From Ascidia mentula (lineage: Eukaryota; Chordata; Ascidiacea; Phlebobranchia; Ascidiidae), in NCBI GenBank assembly GCA_947561715.1, contig OX387203.1:8742001-8806000 (forward strand): a stretch of DNA of 64,000 nucleotides. Reading direction: 5' to 3'. The first letter of the stretch is position 1. The number at the start of each line of letters is the position of its first letter. A program made the translations under genes and the position numbers. Shown piece by piece: positions 1-12,300 of the stretch. The notes beneath the pieces are model-generated. The model did no database searches. It was not told where the DNA came from and saw only the letters and a list, made by a program, of their open reading frames with translations.

Positions 1-3000
1 CCACATATTCGATGGGTCGTAGCGTGAAAAGTAGAGACCCCATAGGGTCGGTTGATGCATCGTGTGGAAGGTCTATCTTTCTACTTTACCGTCCACCAAA
101 ATTCAAGTACCTACTGTGTTTGTGCGACACCTAGTGTCGTTTAGAACAAGGACGATTTACGAAACATTGTGACGTCACAAGCAAACTACTTATCGAATCG
201 AAATTTGGAGCGATCGAAAGACATGTCCTTTGTGACAAAGCGTACCAAATTTCAGCTTGCAGCAGCCTTTACTTTTGAGTTGGGAGCCCATCAAAGACCC
301 CCAGCTGATTCGCTCGTATACACGCAAAAAGGCCGAAACCGACCATGTGTACTTTTGGCACCACATATTCGATGGGTCGTAGCGTGAAAAGTAGAGACCC
401 CATAGGGTCGGTTGATGCATCGTGTGGAAGGTCTATCTTTCTACTTTACCGTCCACCAAAATTCAAGTACCTACTGTGTTTGTGCGACACCTAGTGTCGT
501 TTAGAACAAGGACGATTTACGAAACATTGTGACGTCACAAGCAAACTACTTATCGAATCGAAATTTGGAGCGATCGAAAGACATGTCCTTTGTGACAAAG
601 CGTACCAAATTTCAGCTTGCAGCAGCCTTTACTTTTGAGTTGGGAGCCCATCAAAGACCCCCAGCTGATTCGCTCGTATACACGCAAAAAGGCCGAAACC
701 GACCATGTGTACTTTTGGCACCACATATTCGATGGGTCGTAGCGTGAAAAGTAGAGACCCCATAGGGTCGGTTGATGCATCGTGTGGAAGGTCTATCTTT
801 CTACTTTACCGTCCACCAAAATTCAAGTACCTACTGTGTTTGTGCGACACCTAGTGTCGTTTAGAACAAGGACGATTTACGAAACATTGTGACGTCACAA
901 GCAAACTACTTATCGAATCGAAATTTGGAGCGATCGAAAGACATGTCCTTTGTGACAAAGCGTACCAAATTTCAGCTTGCAGCAGCCTTTACTTTTGAGT
1001 TGGGAGCCCATCAAAGACCCCCAGCTGATTCGCTCGTATACACGCAAAAAGGCCGAAACCGACCATGTGTACTTTTGGCACCACATATTCGATGGGTCGT
1101 AGCGTGAAAAGTAGAGACCCCATAGGGTCGGTTGATGCATCGTGTGGAAGGTCTATCTTTCTACTTTACCGTCCACCAAAATTCAAGTACCTACTGTGTT
1201 TGTGCGACACCTAGTGTCGTTTAGAACAAGGACGATTTACGAAACATTGTGACGTCACAAGCAAACTACTTATCGAATCGAAATTTGGAGCGATCGAAAG
1301 ACATGTCCTTTGTGACAAAGCGTACCAAATTTCAGCTTGCAGCAGCCTTTACTTTTGAGTTGGGAGCCCATCAAAGACCCCCAGCTGATTCGCTCGTATA
1401 CACGCAAAAAGGCCGAAACCGACCATGTGTACTTTTGGCACCACATATTCGATGGGTCGTAGCGTGAAAAGTAGAGACCCCATAGGGTCGGTTGATGCAT
1501 CGTGTGGAAGGTCTATCTTTCTACTTTACCGTCCACCAAAATTCAAGTACCTACTGTGTTTGTGCGACACCTAGTGTCGTTTAGAACAAGGACGATTTAC
1601 GAAACATTGTGACGTCACAAGCAAACTACTTATCGAATCGAAATTTGGAGCGATCGAAAGACATGTCCTTTGTGACAAAGCGTACCAAATTTCAGCTTGC
1701 AGCAGCCTTTACTTTTGAGTTGGGAGCCCATCAAAGACCCCCAGCTGATTCGCTCGTATACACGCAAAAAGGCCGAAACCGACCATGTGTACTTTTGGCA
1801 CCACATATTCGATGGGTCGTAGCGTGAAAAGTAGAGACCCCATAGGGTCGGTTGATGCATCGTGTGGAAGGTCTATCTTTCTACTTTACCGTCCACCAAA
1901 ATTCAAGTACCTACTGTGTTTGTGCGACACCTAGTGTCGTTTAGAACAAGGACGATTTACGAAACATTGTGACGTCACAAGCAAACTACTTATCGAATCG
2001 AAATTTGGAGCGATCGAAAGACATGTCCTTTGTGACAAAGCGTACCAAATTTCAGCTTGCAGCAGCCTTTACTTTTGAGTTGGGAGCCCATCAAAGACCC
2101 CCAGCTGATTCGCTCGTATACACGCAAAAAGGCCGAAACCGACCATGTGTACTTTTGGCACCACATATTCGATGGGTCGTAGCGTGAAAAGTAGAGACCC
2201 CATAGGGTCGGTTGATGCATCGTGTGGAAGGTCTATCTTTCTACTTTACCGTCCACCAAAATTCAAGTACCTACTGTGTTTGTGCGACACCTAGTGTCGT
2301 TTAGAACAAGGACGATTTACGAAACATTGTGACGTCACAAGCAAACTACTTATCGAATCGAAATTTGGAGCGATCGAAAGACATGTCCTTTGTGACAAAG
2401 CGTACCAAATTTCAGCTTGCAGCAGCCTTTACTTTTGAGTTGGGAGCCCATCAAAGACCCCCAGCTGATTCGCTCGTATACACGCAAAAAGGCCGAAACC
2501 GACCATGTGTACTTTTGGCACCACATATTCGATGGGTCGTAGCGTGAAAAGTAGAGACCCCATAGGGTCGGTTGATGCATCGTGTGGAAGGTCTATCTTT
2601 CTACTTTACCGTCCACCAAAATTCAAGTACCTACTGTGTTTGTGCGACACCTAGTGTCGTTTAGAACAAGGACGATTTACGAAACATTGTGACGTCACAA
2701 GCAAACTACTTATCGAATCGAAATTTGGAGCGATCGAAAGACATGTCCTTTGTGACAAAGCGTACCAAATTTCAGCTTGCAGCAGCCTTTACTTTTGAGT
2801 TGGGAGCCCATCAAAGACCCCCAGCTGATTCGCTCGTATACACGCAAAAAGGCCGAAACCGACCATGTGTACTTTTGGCACCACATATTCGATGGGTCGT
2901 AGCGTGAAAAGTAGAGACCCCATAGGGTCGGTTGATGCATCGTGTGGAAGGTCTATCTTTCTACTTTACCGTCCACCAAAATTCAAGTACCTACTGTGTT

Positions 3001-4820
3001 TGTGCGACACCTAGTGTCGTTTAGAACAAGGACGATTTACGAAACATTGTGACGTCACAAGCAAACTACTTATCGAATCGAAATTTGGAGCGATCGAAAG
3101 ACATGTCCTTTGTGACAAAGCGTACCAAATTTCAGCTTGCAGCAGCCTTTACTTTTGAGTTGGGAGCCCATCAAAGACCCCCAGCTGATTCGCTCGTATA
3201 CACGCAAAAAGGCCGAAACCGACCATGTGTACTTTTGGCACCACATATTCGATGGGTCGTAGCGTGAAAAGTAGAGACCCCATAGGGTCGGTTGATGCAT
3301 CGTGTGGAAGGTCTATCTTTCTACTTTACCGTCCACCAAAATTCAAGTACCTACTGTGTTTGTGCGACACCTAGTGTCGTTTAGAACAAGGACGATTTAC
3401 GAAACATTGTGACGTCACAAGCAAACTACTTATCGAATCGAAATTTGGAGCGATCGAAAGACATGTCCTTTGTGACAAAGCGTACCAAATTTCAGCTTGC
3501 AGCAGCCTTTACTTTTGAGTTGGGAGCCCATCAAAGACCCCCAGCTGATTCGCTCGTATACACGCAAAAAGGCCGAAACCGACCATGTGTACTTTTGGCA
3601 CCACATATTCGATGGGTCGTAGCGTGAAAAGTAGAGACCCCATAGGGTCGGTTGATGCATCGTGTGGAAGGTCTATCTTTCTACTTTACCGTCCACCAAA
3701 ATTCAAGTACCTACTGTGTTTGTGCGACACCTAGTGTCGTTTAGAACAAGGACGATTTACGAAACATTGTGACGTCACAAGCAAACTACTTATCGAATCG
3801 AAATTTGGAGCGATCGAAAGACATGTCCTTTGTGACAAAGCGTACCAAATTTCAGCTTGCAGCAGCCTTTACTTTTGAGTTGGGAGCCCATCAAAGACCC
3901 CCAGCTGATTCGCTCGTATACACGCAAAAAGGCCGAAACCGACCATGTGTACTTTTGGCACCACATATTCGATGGGTCGTAGCGTGAAAAGTAGAGACCC
4001 CATAGGGTCGGTTGATGCATCGTGTGGAAGGTCTATCTTTCTACTTTACCGTCCACCAAAATTCAAGTACCTACTGTGTTTGTGCGACACCTAGTGTCGT
4101 TTAGAACAAGGACGATTTACGAAACATTGTGACGTCACAAGCAAACTACTTATCGAATCGAAATTTGGAGCGATCGAAAGACATGTCCTTTGTGACAAAG
4201 CGTACCAAATTTCAGCTTGCAGCAGCCTTTACTTTTGAGTTGGGAGCCCATCAAAGACCCCCAGCTGATTCGCTCGTATACACGCAAAAAGGCCGAAACC
4301 GACCATGTGTACTTTTGGCACCACATATTCGATGGGTCGTAGCGTGAAAAGTAGAGACCCCATAGGGTCGGTTGATGCATCGTGTGGAAGGTCTATCTTT
4401 CTACTTTACCGTCCACCAAAATTCAAGTACCTACTGTGTTTGTGCGACACCTAGTGTCGTTTAGAACAAGGACGATTTACGAAACATTGTGACGTCACAA
4501 GCAAACTACTTATCGAATCGAAATTTGGAGCGATCGAAAGACATGTCCTTTGTGACAAAGCGTACCAAATTTCAGCTTGCAGCAGCCTTTACTTTTGAGT
4601 TGGGAGCCCATCAAAGACCCCCAGCTGATTCGCTCGTATACACGCAAAAAGGCCGAAACCGACCATGTGTACTTTTGGCACCACATATTCGATGGGTCGT
4701 AGCGTGAAAAGTAGAGACCCCATAGGGTCGGTTGATGCATCGTGTGGAAGGTCTATCTTTCTACTTTACCGTCCACCAAAATTCAAGTACCTACTGTGTT
4801 TGTGCGACACCTAGTGTCGC
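1..4820 (+). repeat. Left 360-bp satellite array (about 13.4 units)
   Basis: The same 360-bp block recurs with an exact 360-base period from base 1, and the copies I compared are identical. The array enters from outside the window, so its true length is unknown. Each unit contains a 14-bp perfect palindrome (TTGTGACGTCACAA, for example 167-180) with a CRE-like TGACGTCA core, and a 15-nt inverted repeat CGACACCTAGTGTCG (for example 125-139). The array ends inside that second motif at about 4820, where the sequence changes to a diverged version of the unit (about 4821-4850). The reading frames of 72 and 76 codons in every unit are by-products of repetition, not genes. The right array is the reverse complement of this one. 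Confidence 0.97.
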
Positions 4821-5562
4821 CTAAAACGAGAACGATTTATCAAACATTGTTTATTTTTATCCAACATTGTTTCACTGTTTACATTGTTTATCAACCCCAC
4901 CTAATACGCTCGTGATCAAGATGGGGGTCTAACTTAAAATTACGAATGAACTTCTACTTCTGTGATTCAATTTTTAGATGCATCCCCTGTAACATTTTTG
5001 TGTTTTTTAAAATTAGTTACGTGCCGCCTTTGTTTGTGACGGAGGAATACAGGGTGGGCATTCCCCGTAAACAAAACCTTTTTTATTAGAAATGCTCATA
5101 TGCGTTCTAACGGTTGCTACGAATGGCACCTTTTTTGAATGAAAGGAATATTGCTTCAATTGACCATCTTAAAACGGTACATAATATAGATCCACCCCAC
5201 AGCTAATTTGTCATGTGTGGCTGTGTGAGCCTCACATAAGCTGATGAAACATAGAAATCTATGCTAAAACGTTTGTTGTTAACAAACAAATATTTGAGTT
5301 TAAATACTGCACTAAATTGTGCACAATTTGTACCGTCTACATTCGCGCATATTTCTTTGTTCCAAAGTTATATTGAGGATCACAAATGCTGATCCAGCTG
5401 TGAGGTGGTTCTTTAGCATTCACCTCTTAAAACCGAAGACCTGTAATTTCTATGAGCAGTAGCAATTAATATATCAACCTTAATTAAGCCATTTCCTCAC
5501 TTACCTGTTGTTATTTTGTATGTTGTCATTCTCTTGCCGTGCGGAGGTGGTGGAGCGGGTGT
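4821..5562. other. Spacer with diverged edge of the satellite, no gene seen
   Basis: The first 30 to 60 bases resemble the continuation of the 360-bp unit with many substitutions, so the boundary is a decayed repeat rather than a clean break. The rest is AT-rich and I found no convincing coding exon, RNA gene or known element in it. Confidence 0.5.
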
Positions 5563-6440
5563 TTGTAACCCAACCCTAGGTTTTTTCAACCCTAACCCTG
5601 GTTTTTGGTTAAACCCACTATTTGACAATATTTACCCTAATGATTTGTTTTCGATTGAAACCACTCACTATACCCTTTTTGCAAACGTAACTCTAATGTA
5701 TTTGTGCCTGTGCAACTGATGAATGACGACCGTCTTGCCCAGTCAGACAGAGACTTTCTACTGTGTAGTGACCGTCGTCAGCCACCACCAGCAGTGATGA
5801 CGGGTCGTTGCTCTCACATCTCACTTCAGTCGAACAGAGAAATGTCAAAAACAACACGATGAGATTAAATCGCTTACAATATGTTGTCATTGAAAGGGTA
5901 AACTCTTTACAATTGTGTATTGAATACCAATTCATTCTGATAGAGTTGTTGTTTCGTTTAACCCAACCCATGCGGTGGTGCGTCCACTGTACGATAGCGC
6001 GAAGATTTGAGGTTGGTCACGTGGATAAAGATCTTTTGACAAACGGCTTATCTGATCGTCGAGATGTGTTGTGTCCTAGCATCCCCGCCTGATACTTTCC
6101 TTGATATTGCATTTGTAGTACCGCAGCGTTCAATACGAGAGTAAGACGGGCCGTGACCGAAGAACGAGTGAGATGACATCAATTGCGAGACGACATTGTT
6201 TCAACCTATTATGCCATCAGTGCTACAGGTGACTGACGACAGTCACCATAAAGTAGAAAAGTCTCTGCCTAATGTTGCACAATCCAAAGCTTCGTTAAGG
6301 TTGTAAAATGATTATGATTAGGACTTTCAACTGAAAATAACACATTAGGGTTATGATTTTCAAACAAAATAACAGGGTTAGGGCGAAAAAAACGAGGGTT
6401 AGGGGTTTTTGGCCCAAACTTCAGGGTTGGGATTCCCAGA
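5563..6440. repeat. 880-bp degenerate palindromic element (MITE-like)
   Basis: The left edge (5563-5670) and the reverse complement of the right edge (6320-6440) match over about 110 bp. Both carry repeated AACCCTA/TAGGGTT blocks. An inner pair (about 5740-5800 and 6205-6275) also matches in inverted orientation and contains a motif that recurs in other elements of this window (a CAGTG...GGTGACTG segment and a variant of CACCACAAAGTGGAAGTC). The whole segment could fold as a nested hairpin, as expected for a non-autonomous foldback DNA transposon. There is no transposase inside it. Family not recognised. Confidence 0.6.
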
Positions 6441-7546
6441 CAGACGGCAGCGATACATTAATGAGTGAATCCAACCGTAATGTCCTGCAACCGGTCATTT
6501 ACACCTGCAGCTGGAGCCAACTTCTACCAGTACGCTTGCATCCCCCAATTGTAGATCTACCAGGCCACCATGGACACCCCCTCTCAACCCTCAAAGAAAT
6601 TTTATCACACATCCGCCAATTCTTCGTAACCCTTTACACCGACCAACATCTCCCTGAAGACATTGTACTGTACATTTTTCGGTTCGATTCGTTGTTGGGG
6701 GTATTGCACTCATGTTTCCTTAGCCTTGATCTGAAAGCATGACCTTCCTCACAGTGTGGGTATGTAGAACAGAATATTTTGCTTTTGGGAAAATCGTCCT
6801 CAATGTCTATTTAAAATAGAATCCATTGGACTTGTATTACCCATGTTTGAACACATCACCTGCACAATACTTACGATGCAAAATCAGGGACCGTAGAAAA
6901 ACATATAGGCGAAAAATCATGACAGCGGTCGAAAAAAAAAGCAATTTGCCTAAAGCGCTTTCTCCACTGGAGAAAAAGAAATTATCCCCACAAAGGATTA
7001 CGGCACTCCCACCATCTTTGACATTGGTTTTGGAATGAGTAAATGTGATCTTTCCTTGTTGCTAATAACCTTTGCTGGAGGCTCATTTACTATCATCAAA
7101 CCTAGAAAAGGCGCCTTCTACAGTTCATGTGATAGCGTTAATTGTTTCGTCTAGCCTGCCTGCGTTTCGGTCTAGCGTTTGGTCATTAATTCATTCAATA
7201 TATTCTATTCTGATTTAATTGTATACGAGACTCATGCAATGCTAGTTCTATAGCACTATACTGTTTGGATTCACAAGGCTTAAAAAGAATAAACATATTT
7301 GGATTGTTAGGGACAACTGAGAATTTTTTTTCTGGATAAAGTACAAGGGAGCCGGGTCTGCTGACTCGAGGCATATTTGCCTTGACGGACGATAAACTAA
7401 TGTGAGGCTCACCTTAGGGTCTTTAGCCTTCATCATGTCGTGTTGAAGTGTACGAACAGCGACTCCACGCTTACATTGCATAATTACAAAGGGTTGATCT
7501 TCACAACATCAGCACGTACGACTAATATATAAACAATATATTTTCC
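6441..7546. other. Spacer, no supported gene
   Basis: Open frames of 129 codons (6353-6742) and 70 codons (6826-7038) exist, but neither shows a recognisable domain. The first one starts inside the palindromic element. This interval could contain a missing N-terminal part of the transposase downstream, but I see no zinc-ribbon or helix-turn-helix signature. Confidence 0.4.
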
Positions 7547-8303
7547 GTGTAAGCTACAAACAGGTCTCATCAGTGCAGTTCGTGTGACTATCAGACGAAT
7601 TTGCTGACCGAATATGTTGATGACGGTGATCACCACAAAGTGGAAGTCTTTGCTTGGCCGTTTGGTCAGCAAAGTCGTCTGATAGTCACACCAGCTGCAC
7701 TGATAAGACCTTCCAGATCGAAACACTGGCCATCTGTATTTCCCGAAACTACCCCAACACGATACCCCTTACGCGTCGACCCTATCCGCTCTACTGAAAA
7801 CCTCTTTAACCCACATAATTTGGAAGACAAGAAACCGCATCAAACACGACCCCCGCCCTCTGAACAACATCCCTAATCACCTCATCCGATCATTTAAATC
7901 CTCTATTGCTTTAAGACTTGCTATCCAACGTCACAAGGAAAACCCCTTTCTCGAAAGCGTCCTGGCCGACGTCAAGAATAATATAACCCAATTTTGGTAA
8001 CCCTCTCTGCTACGTAGTATTCTCTTTTAGTGTGTGTGTATGTGACCCCTTTTTTGTATTTATTTATACACTCTCGTTTTTCTTTGTAATCGTAAATCCC
8101 GCTTTTTTTCGCACTTTTCCCTTGCTCTCCTCCATTTCCTTCTTTTCCTATTTGTGCAGTACTTTGTCGTCTGCAAATTTTTTTCTTTTGTACCTGTATT
8201 ATTCGCCTCTTCCTTTCCTCCATTCTAGTGTGATATTCGTGGTAGCCTTGTGCTCATCCGATTAAAAAAAAAGAAACACTGGCCATCTGTATGTAGCTTA
8301 CAC
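7547..8303. mobile_element. Short hairpin MITE, split by a LINE insertion
   Basis: The element begins with GTGTAAGCTACA at 7547 and ends with the inverted TGTAGCTTACAC at 8303. Inside, a stem of about 45 bp pairs 7564-7608 with 7665-7709 (for example GTCTCATCAGTGCAG against CTGCACTGATAAGAC). Without the inserted LINE and one copy of the target duplication the original element was about 200 bp. Related motifs occur near 19100, 25690, 30660, 42130, 51740, 55585 and 63190, so this is a repeated family. Confidence 0.75.
7740..8272 (+). mobile_element. 5'-truncated LINE (non-LTR retrotransposon) 3' end
   Basis: The segment is bounded by a perfect 20-bp direct repeat, GAAACACTGGCCATCTGTAT, at 7720-7739 and 8273-8292. 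It ends in a run of nine A (8264-8272), the classic mark of target-primed reverse transcription. One frame is open from the insertion point to a TAA at 7998-8000 (about 86 codons) and includes a WKTRN motif like the W-x-x-RN found near the C-terminus of many LINE ORF2 proteins. About 260 bp of 3' UTR follows. The clade cannot be assigned from so little. It inserted into the MITE listed above, so it is younger than that MITE. Confidence 0.82.
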
Positions 8304-8448
8304 AATTCAAATTATTGACATTACTTTAATAAAGTCTTCATTGGAAATTCACCACAGTTTAATGGCGATAGAAAAAGATAATTAAATAAAACCGTTTGCA
8401 ACGTATAACACATACCGTTTTCACTATTGAAACATTTGACAATTTCAG

Positions 8449-9211
8449 TTTATTCGTGAGGTAACATTGACAATGGAATTGTGACATGGCTGCTGGCAGT
8501 TATACTGTGGTATTAAAACACAAACAGATTTGTACGGAAGACCTGCTACGGCAACCAAATGTGACTGGAGGGCCGGGCCACATCGTTGCTATAGACGAAA
8601 GTCTGGTGGCCAGAAGAAAAGCAGGTTCGAACGCCCAAGCGCGACCTGTCAGGGAGCAATGGGTTTTTGGGGGGGTAGATCTGACAACCAAGTAAGACTA
8701 CCATACATTCACCCTTCTTTGCTTTAAATGTTTCTCCCGTCAGGAACTGTTTCATTGAGTTGGTGGCTCAACGCGACCGGGCTACCCTGGAAGACGTAAT
8801 TACCAGGAAAATAGCGGCTGGGACCGAAATTAGGTCTGACCAGTGGGCTGCCTACAACAACATATCTCGTATGTTACAAAAAGAAGACCTCTTGTTCAAT
8901 GCACGTACACACAGTTTTATTTTGCAGACTTGCCCCAGCAATATGTACATCGCACGGTGAACCACTCGTATTTGTTTGTGGCGCCTGACGGGGTTCATAC
9001 TAATGATATTGAAAGCCTGTGGTGCGATTGCAAAAGAAAATTCAAGCGAATGAATGGAGCTTATAGGGACTTCATTCCTTCGTACATTGATGAGTGGCTT
9101 TGGCGACGAAAAAGGGACAAATCTCTTTACTTCGCTGATTTAATTCGTCGCATCGAACCCACGTTACCAAGTGTGGTTCTACATCACATTTGCTCTATGG
9201 AGCAACATTAA
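8449..9211 (+). CDS. Merlin-type (IS1595/ISXO2-like DDE) transposase, catalytic part
   Basis: Plain DNA-transposon gene. Proposed exons are 8449-8460, 8528-8691, 8744-8868 and 8938-9211, all with GT-AG junctions and a consistent frame. The first is a 12-nt end of an exon whose start I cannot place. The joined product reads FIRE, then a GGPG-hiVaIDES block, QWVFGG, SDQWAAYNN, TVNHS and NDIESLW. These blocks and their order are those of the ISXO2/IS1595 DDE domain found in eukaryotic Merlin elements. The presumed catalytic residues are D in IDES, D in SDQW and E in IESLW, and all are present. The C-terminus (WLWRRKRD, stop at 9209-9211) looks complete. The N-terminal zinc-ribbon/HTH part was not found, so the gene is partial or has distant exons. 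It lies between two inverted 360-bp arrays. Introns argue against a recent bacterial origin. Confidence 0.85.
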
Positions 9212-9382
9212 ACTCATCCTTACAGAAGGAAACATAAATACTTAAACTAGTTTTTTTCCGTCAAACATTTACGTATTACATTGCTTTAGGTGCAAGAAAA
9301 AGACGAAAAAAATGAACCAGCAGGCAACGGCAATTGACCAAGAAGATGGAGGCAGATAAAAAATCGTACTTTTTTAAAAAAA
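9212..9382. other. Spacer between transposase and right array
   Basis: A-rich sequence with no gene. It runs from the transposase stop to the first base of the right array, so the transposase sits only about 170 bp from the array. Confidence 0.6.
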
Positions 9383-12300
9383 ACTAGGTGTCGCACAAAC
9401 ACAGTAGGTACTTGAATTTTGGTGGACGGTAAAGTAGATAGATAGACCTTCCACACGATGCATCAACCGACCCTATGGGGTCTCTACTTTCCACGCTACG
9501 ACCCATCGAATATGTGGTGCCAAAAGTACACATGGTCGGTTTCGGCCTTTTTGCGTGTATACGAGCGAATCAGCTGGGGGTCTTTGATGGGCTCCCAACT
9601 CAAAAGTAAAGGCTGCTGCAAGCTGAAATTTGGTACGCTTTGTCACAAAGGACATGTCTTTCGATCGCTCCAAATTTCGATTCGATAAGTAGTTTGCTTG
9701 TGACGTCACAATGTTTCGTAAATCGTCCTTGTTCTAAACGACACTAGGTGTCGCACAAACACAGTAGGTACTTGAATTTTGGTGGACGGTAAAGTAGAAA
9801 GATAGACCTTCCACACGATGCATCAACCGACCCTATGGGGTCTCTACTTTTCACGCTACGACCCATCGAATATGTGGTGCCAAAAGTACACATGGTCGGT
9901 TTCGGCCTTTTTGCGTGTATACGAGCGAATCAGCTGGGGGTCTTTGATGGGCTCCCAACTCAAAAGTAAAGGCTGCTGCAAGCTGAAATTTGGTACGCTT
10001 TGTCACAAAGGACATGTCTTTCGATCGCTCCAAATTTCGATTCGATAAGTAGTTTGCTTGTGACGTCACAATGTTTCGTAAATCGTCCTTGTTCTAAACG
10101 ACACTAGGTGTCGCACAAACACAGTAGGTACTTGAATTTTGGTGGACGGTAAAGTAGAAAGATAGACCTTCCACACGATGCATCAACCGACCCTATGGGG
10201 TCTCTACTTTTCACGCTACGACCCATCGAATATGTGGTGCCAAAAGTACACATGGTCGGTTTCGGCCTTTTTGCGTGTATACGAGCGAATCAGCTGGGGG
10301 TCTTTGATGGGCTCCCAACTCAAAAGTAAAGGCTGCTGCAAGCTGAAATTTGGTACGCTTTGTCACAAAGGACATGTCTTTCGATCGCTCCAAATTTCGA
10401 TTCGATAAGTAGTTTGCTTGTGACGTCACAATGTTTCGTAAATCGTCCTTGTTCTAAACGACACTAGGTGTCGCACAAACACAGTAGGTACTTGAATTTT
10501 GGTGGACGGTAAAGTAGAAAGATAGACCTTCCACACGATGCATCAACCGACCCTATGGGGTCTCTACTTTTCACGCTACGACCCATCGAATATGTGGTGC
10601 CAAAAGTACACATGGTCGGTTTCGGCCTTTTTGCGTGTATACGAGCGAATCAGCTGGGGGTCTTTGATGGGCTCCCAACTCAAAAGTAAAGGCTGCTGCA
10701 AGCTGAAATTTGGTACGCTTTGTCACAAAGGACATGTCTTTCGATCGCTCCAAATTTCGATTCGATAAGTAGTTTGCTTGTGACGTCACAATGTTTCGTA
10801 AATCGTCCTTGTTCTAAACGACACTAGGTGTCGCACAAACACAGTAGGTACTTGAATTTTGGTGGACGGTAAAGTAGAAAGATAGACCTTCCACACGATG
10901 CATCAACCGACCCTATGGGGTCTCTACTTTTCACGCTACGACCCATCGAATATGTGGTGCCAAAAGTACACATGGTCGGTTTCGGCCTTTTTGCGTGTAT
11001 ACGAGCGAATCAGCTGGGGGTCTTTGATGGGCTCCCAACTCAAAAGTAAAGGCTGCTGCAAGCTGAAATTTGGTACGCTTTGTCACAAAGGACATGTCTT
11101 TCGATCGCTCCAAATTTCGATTCGATAAGTAGTTTGCTTGTGACGTCACAATGTTTCGTAAATCGTCCTTGTTCTAAACGACACTAGGTGTCGCACAAAC
11201 ACAGTAGGTACTTGAATTTTGGTGGACGGTAAAGTAGAAAGATAGACCTTCCACACGATGCATCAACCGACCCTATGGGGTCTCTACTTTTCACGCTACG
11301 ACCCATCGAATATGTGGTGCCAAAAGTACACATGGTCGGTTTCGGCCTTTTTGCGTGTATACGAGCGAATCAGCTGGGGGTCTTTGATGGGCTCCCAACT
11401 CAAAAGTAAAGGCTGCTGCAAGCTGAAATTTGGTACGCTTTGTCACAAAGGACATGTCTTTCGATCGCTCCAAATTTCGATTCGATAAGTAGTTTGCTTG
11501 TGACGTCACAATGTTTCGTAAATCGTCCTTGTTCTAAACGACACTAGGTGTCGCACAAACACAGTAGGTACTTGAATTTTGGTGGACGGTAAAGTAGAAA
11601 GATAGACCTTCCACACGATGCATCAACCGACCCTATGGGGTCTCTACTTTTCACGCTACGACCCATCGAATATGTGGTGCCAAAAGTACACATGGTCGGT
11701 TTCGGCCTTTTTGCGTGTATACGAGCGAATCAGCTGGGGGTCTTTGATGGGCTCCCAACTCAAAAGTAAAGGCTGCTGCAAGCTGAAATTTGGTACGCTT
11801 TGTCACAAAGGACATGTCTTTCGATCGCTCCAAATTTCGATTCGATAAGTAGTTTGCTTGTGACGTCACAATGTTTCGTAAATCGTCCTTGTTCTAAACG
11901 ACACTAGGTGTCGCACAAACACAGTAGGTACTTGAATTTTGGTGGACGGTAAAGTAGAAAGATAGACCTTCCACACGATGCATCAACCGACCCTATGGGG
12001 TCTCTACTTTTCACGCTACGACCCATCGAATATGTGGTGCCAAAAGTACACATGGTCGGTTTCGGCCTTTTTGCGTGTATACGAGCGAATCAGCTGGGGG
12101 TCTTTGATGGGCTCCCAACTCAAAAGTAAAGGCTGCTGCAAGCTGAAATTTGGTACGCTTTGTCACAAAGGACATGTCTTTCGATCGCTCCAAATTTCGA
12201 TTCGATAAGTAGTTTGCTTGTGACGTCACAATGTTTCGTAAATCGTCCTTGTTCTAAACGACACTAGGTGTCGCACAAACACAGTAGGTACTTGAATTTT

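Noticed and set aside
5567-6430. True interstitial telomere
   Set aside because: The TAGGG-like blocks are irregular, few, and symmetrical with the ends of a palindromic element.
6353-6742. 129-codon frame as N-terminal part of the transposase
   Set aside because: It begins inside a palindromic repeat and lacks the zinc-ribbon or helix-turn-helix residues expected.
8449-9211. Recent bacterial transfer of an IS1595 transposase
   Set aside because: The gene has several GT-AG introns in a consistent frame, and the domain is already known in animal Merlin elements.
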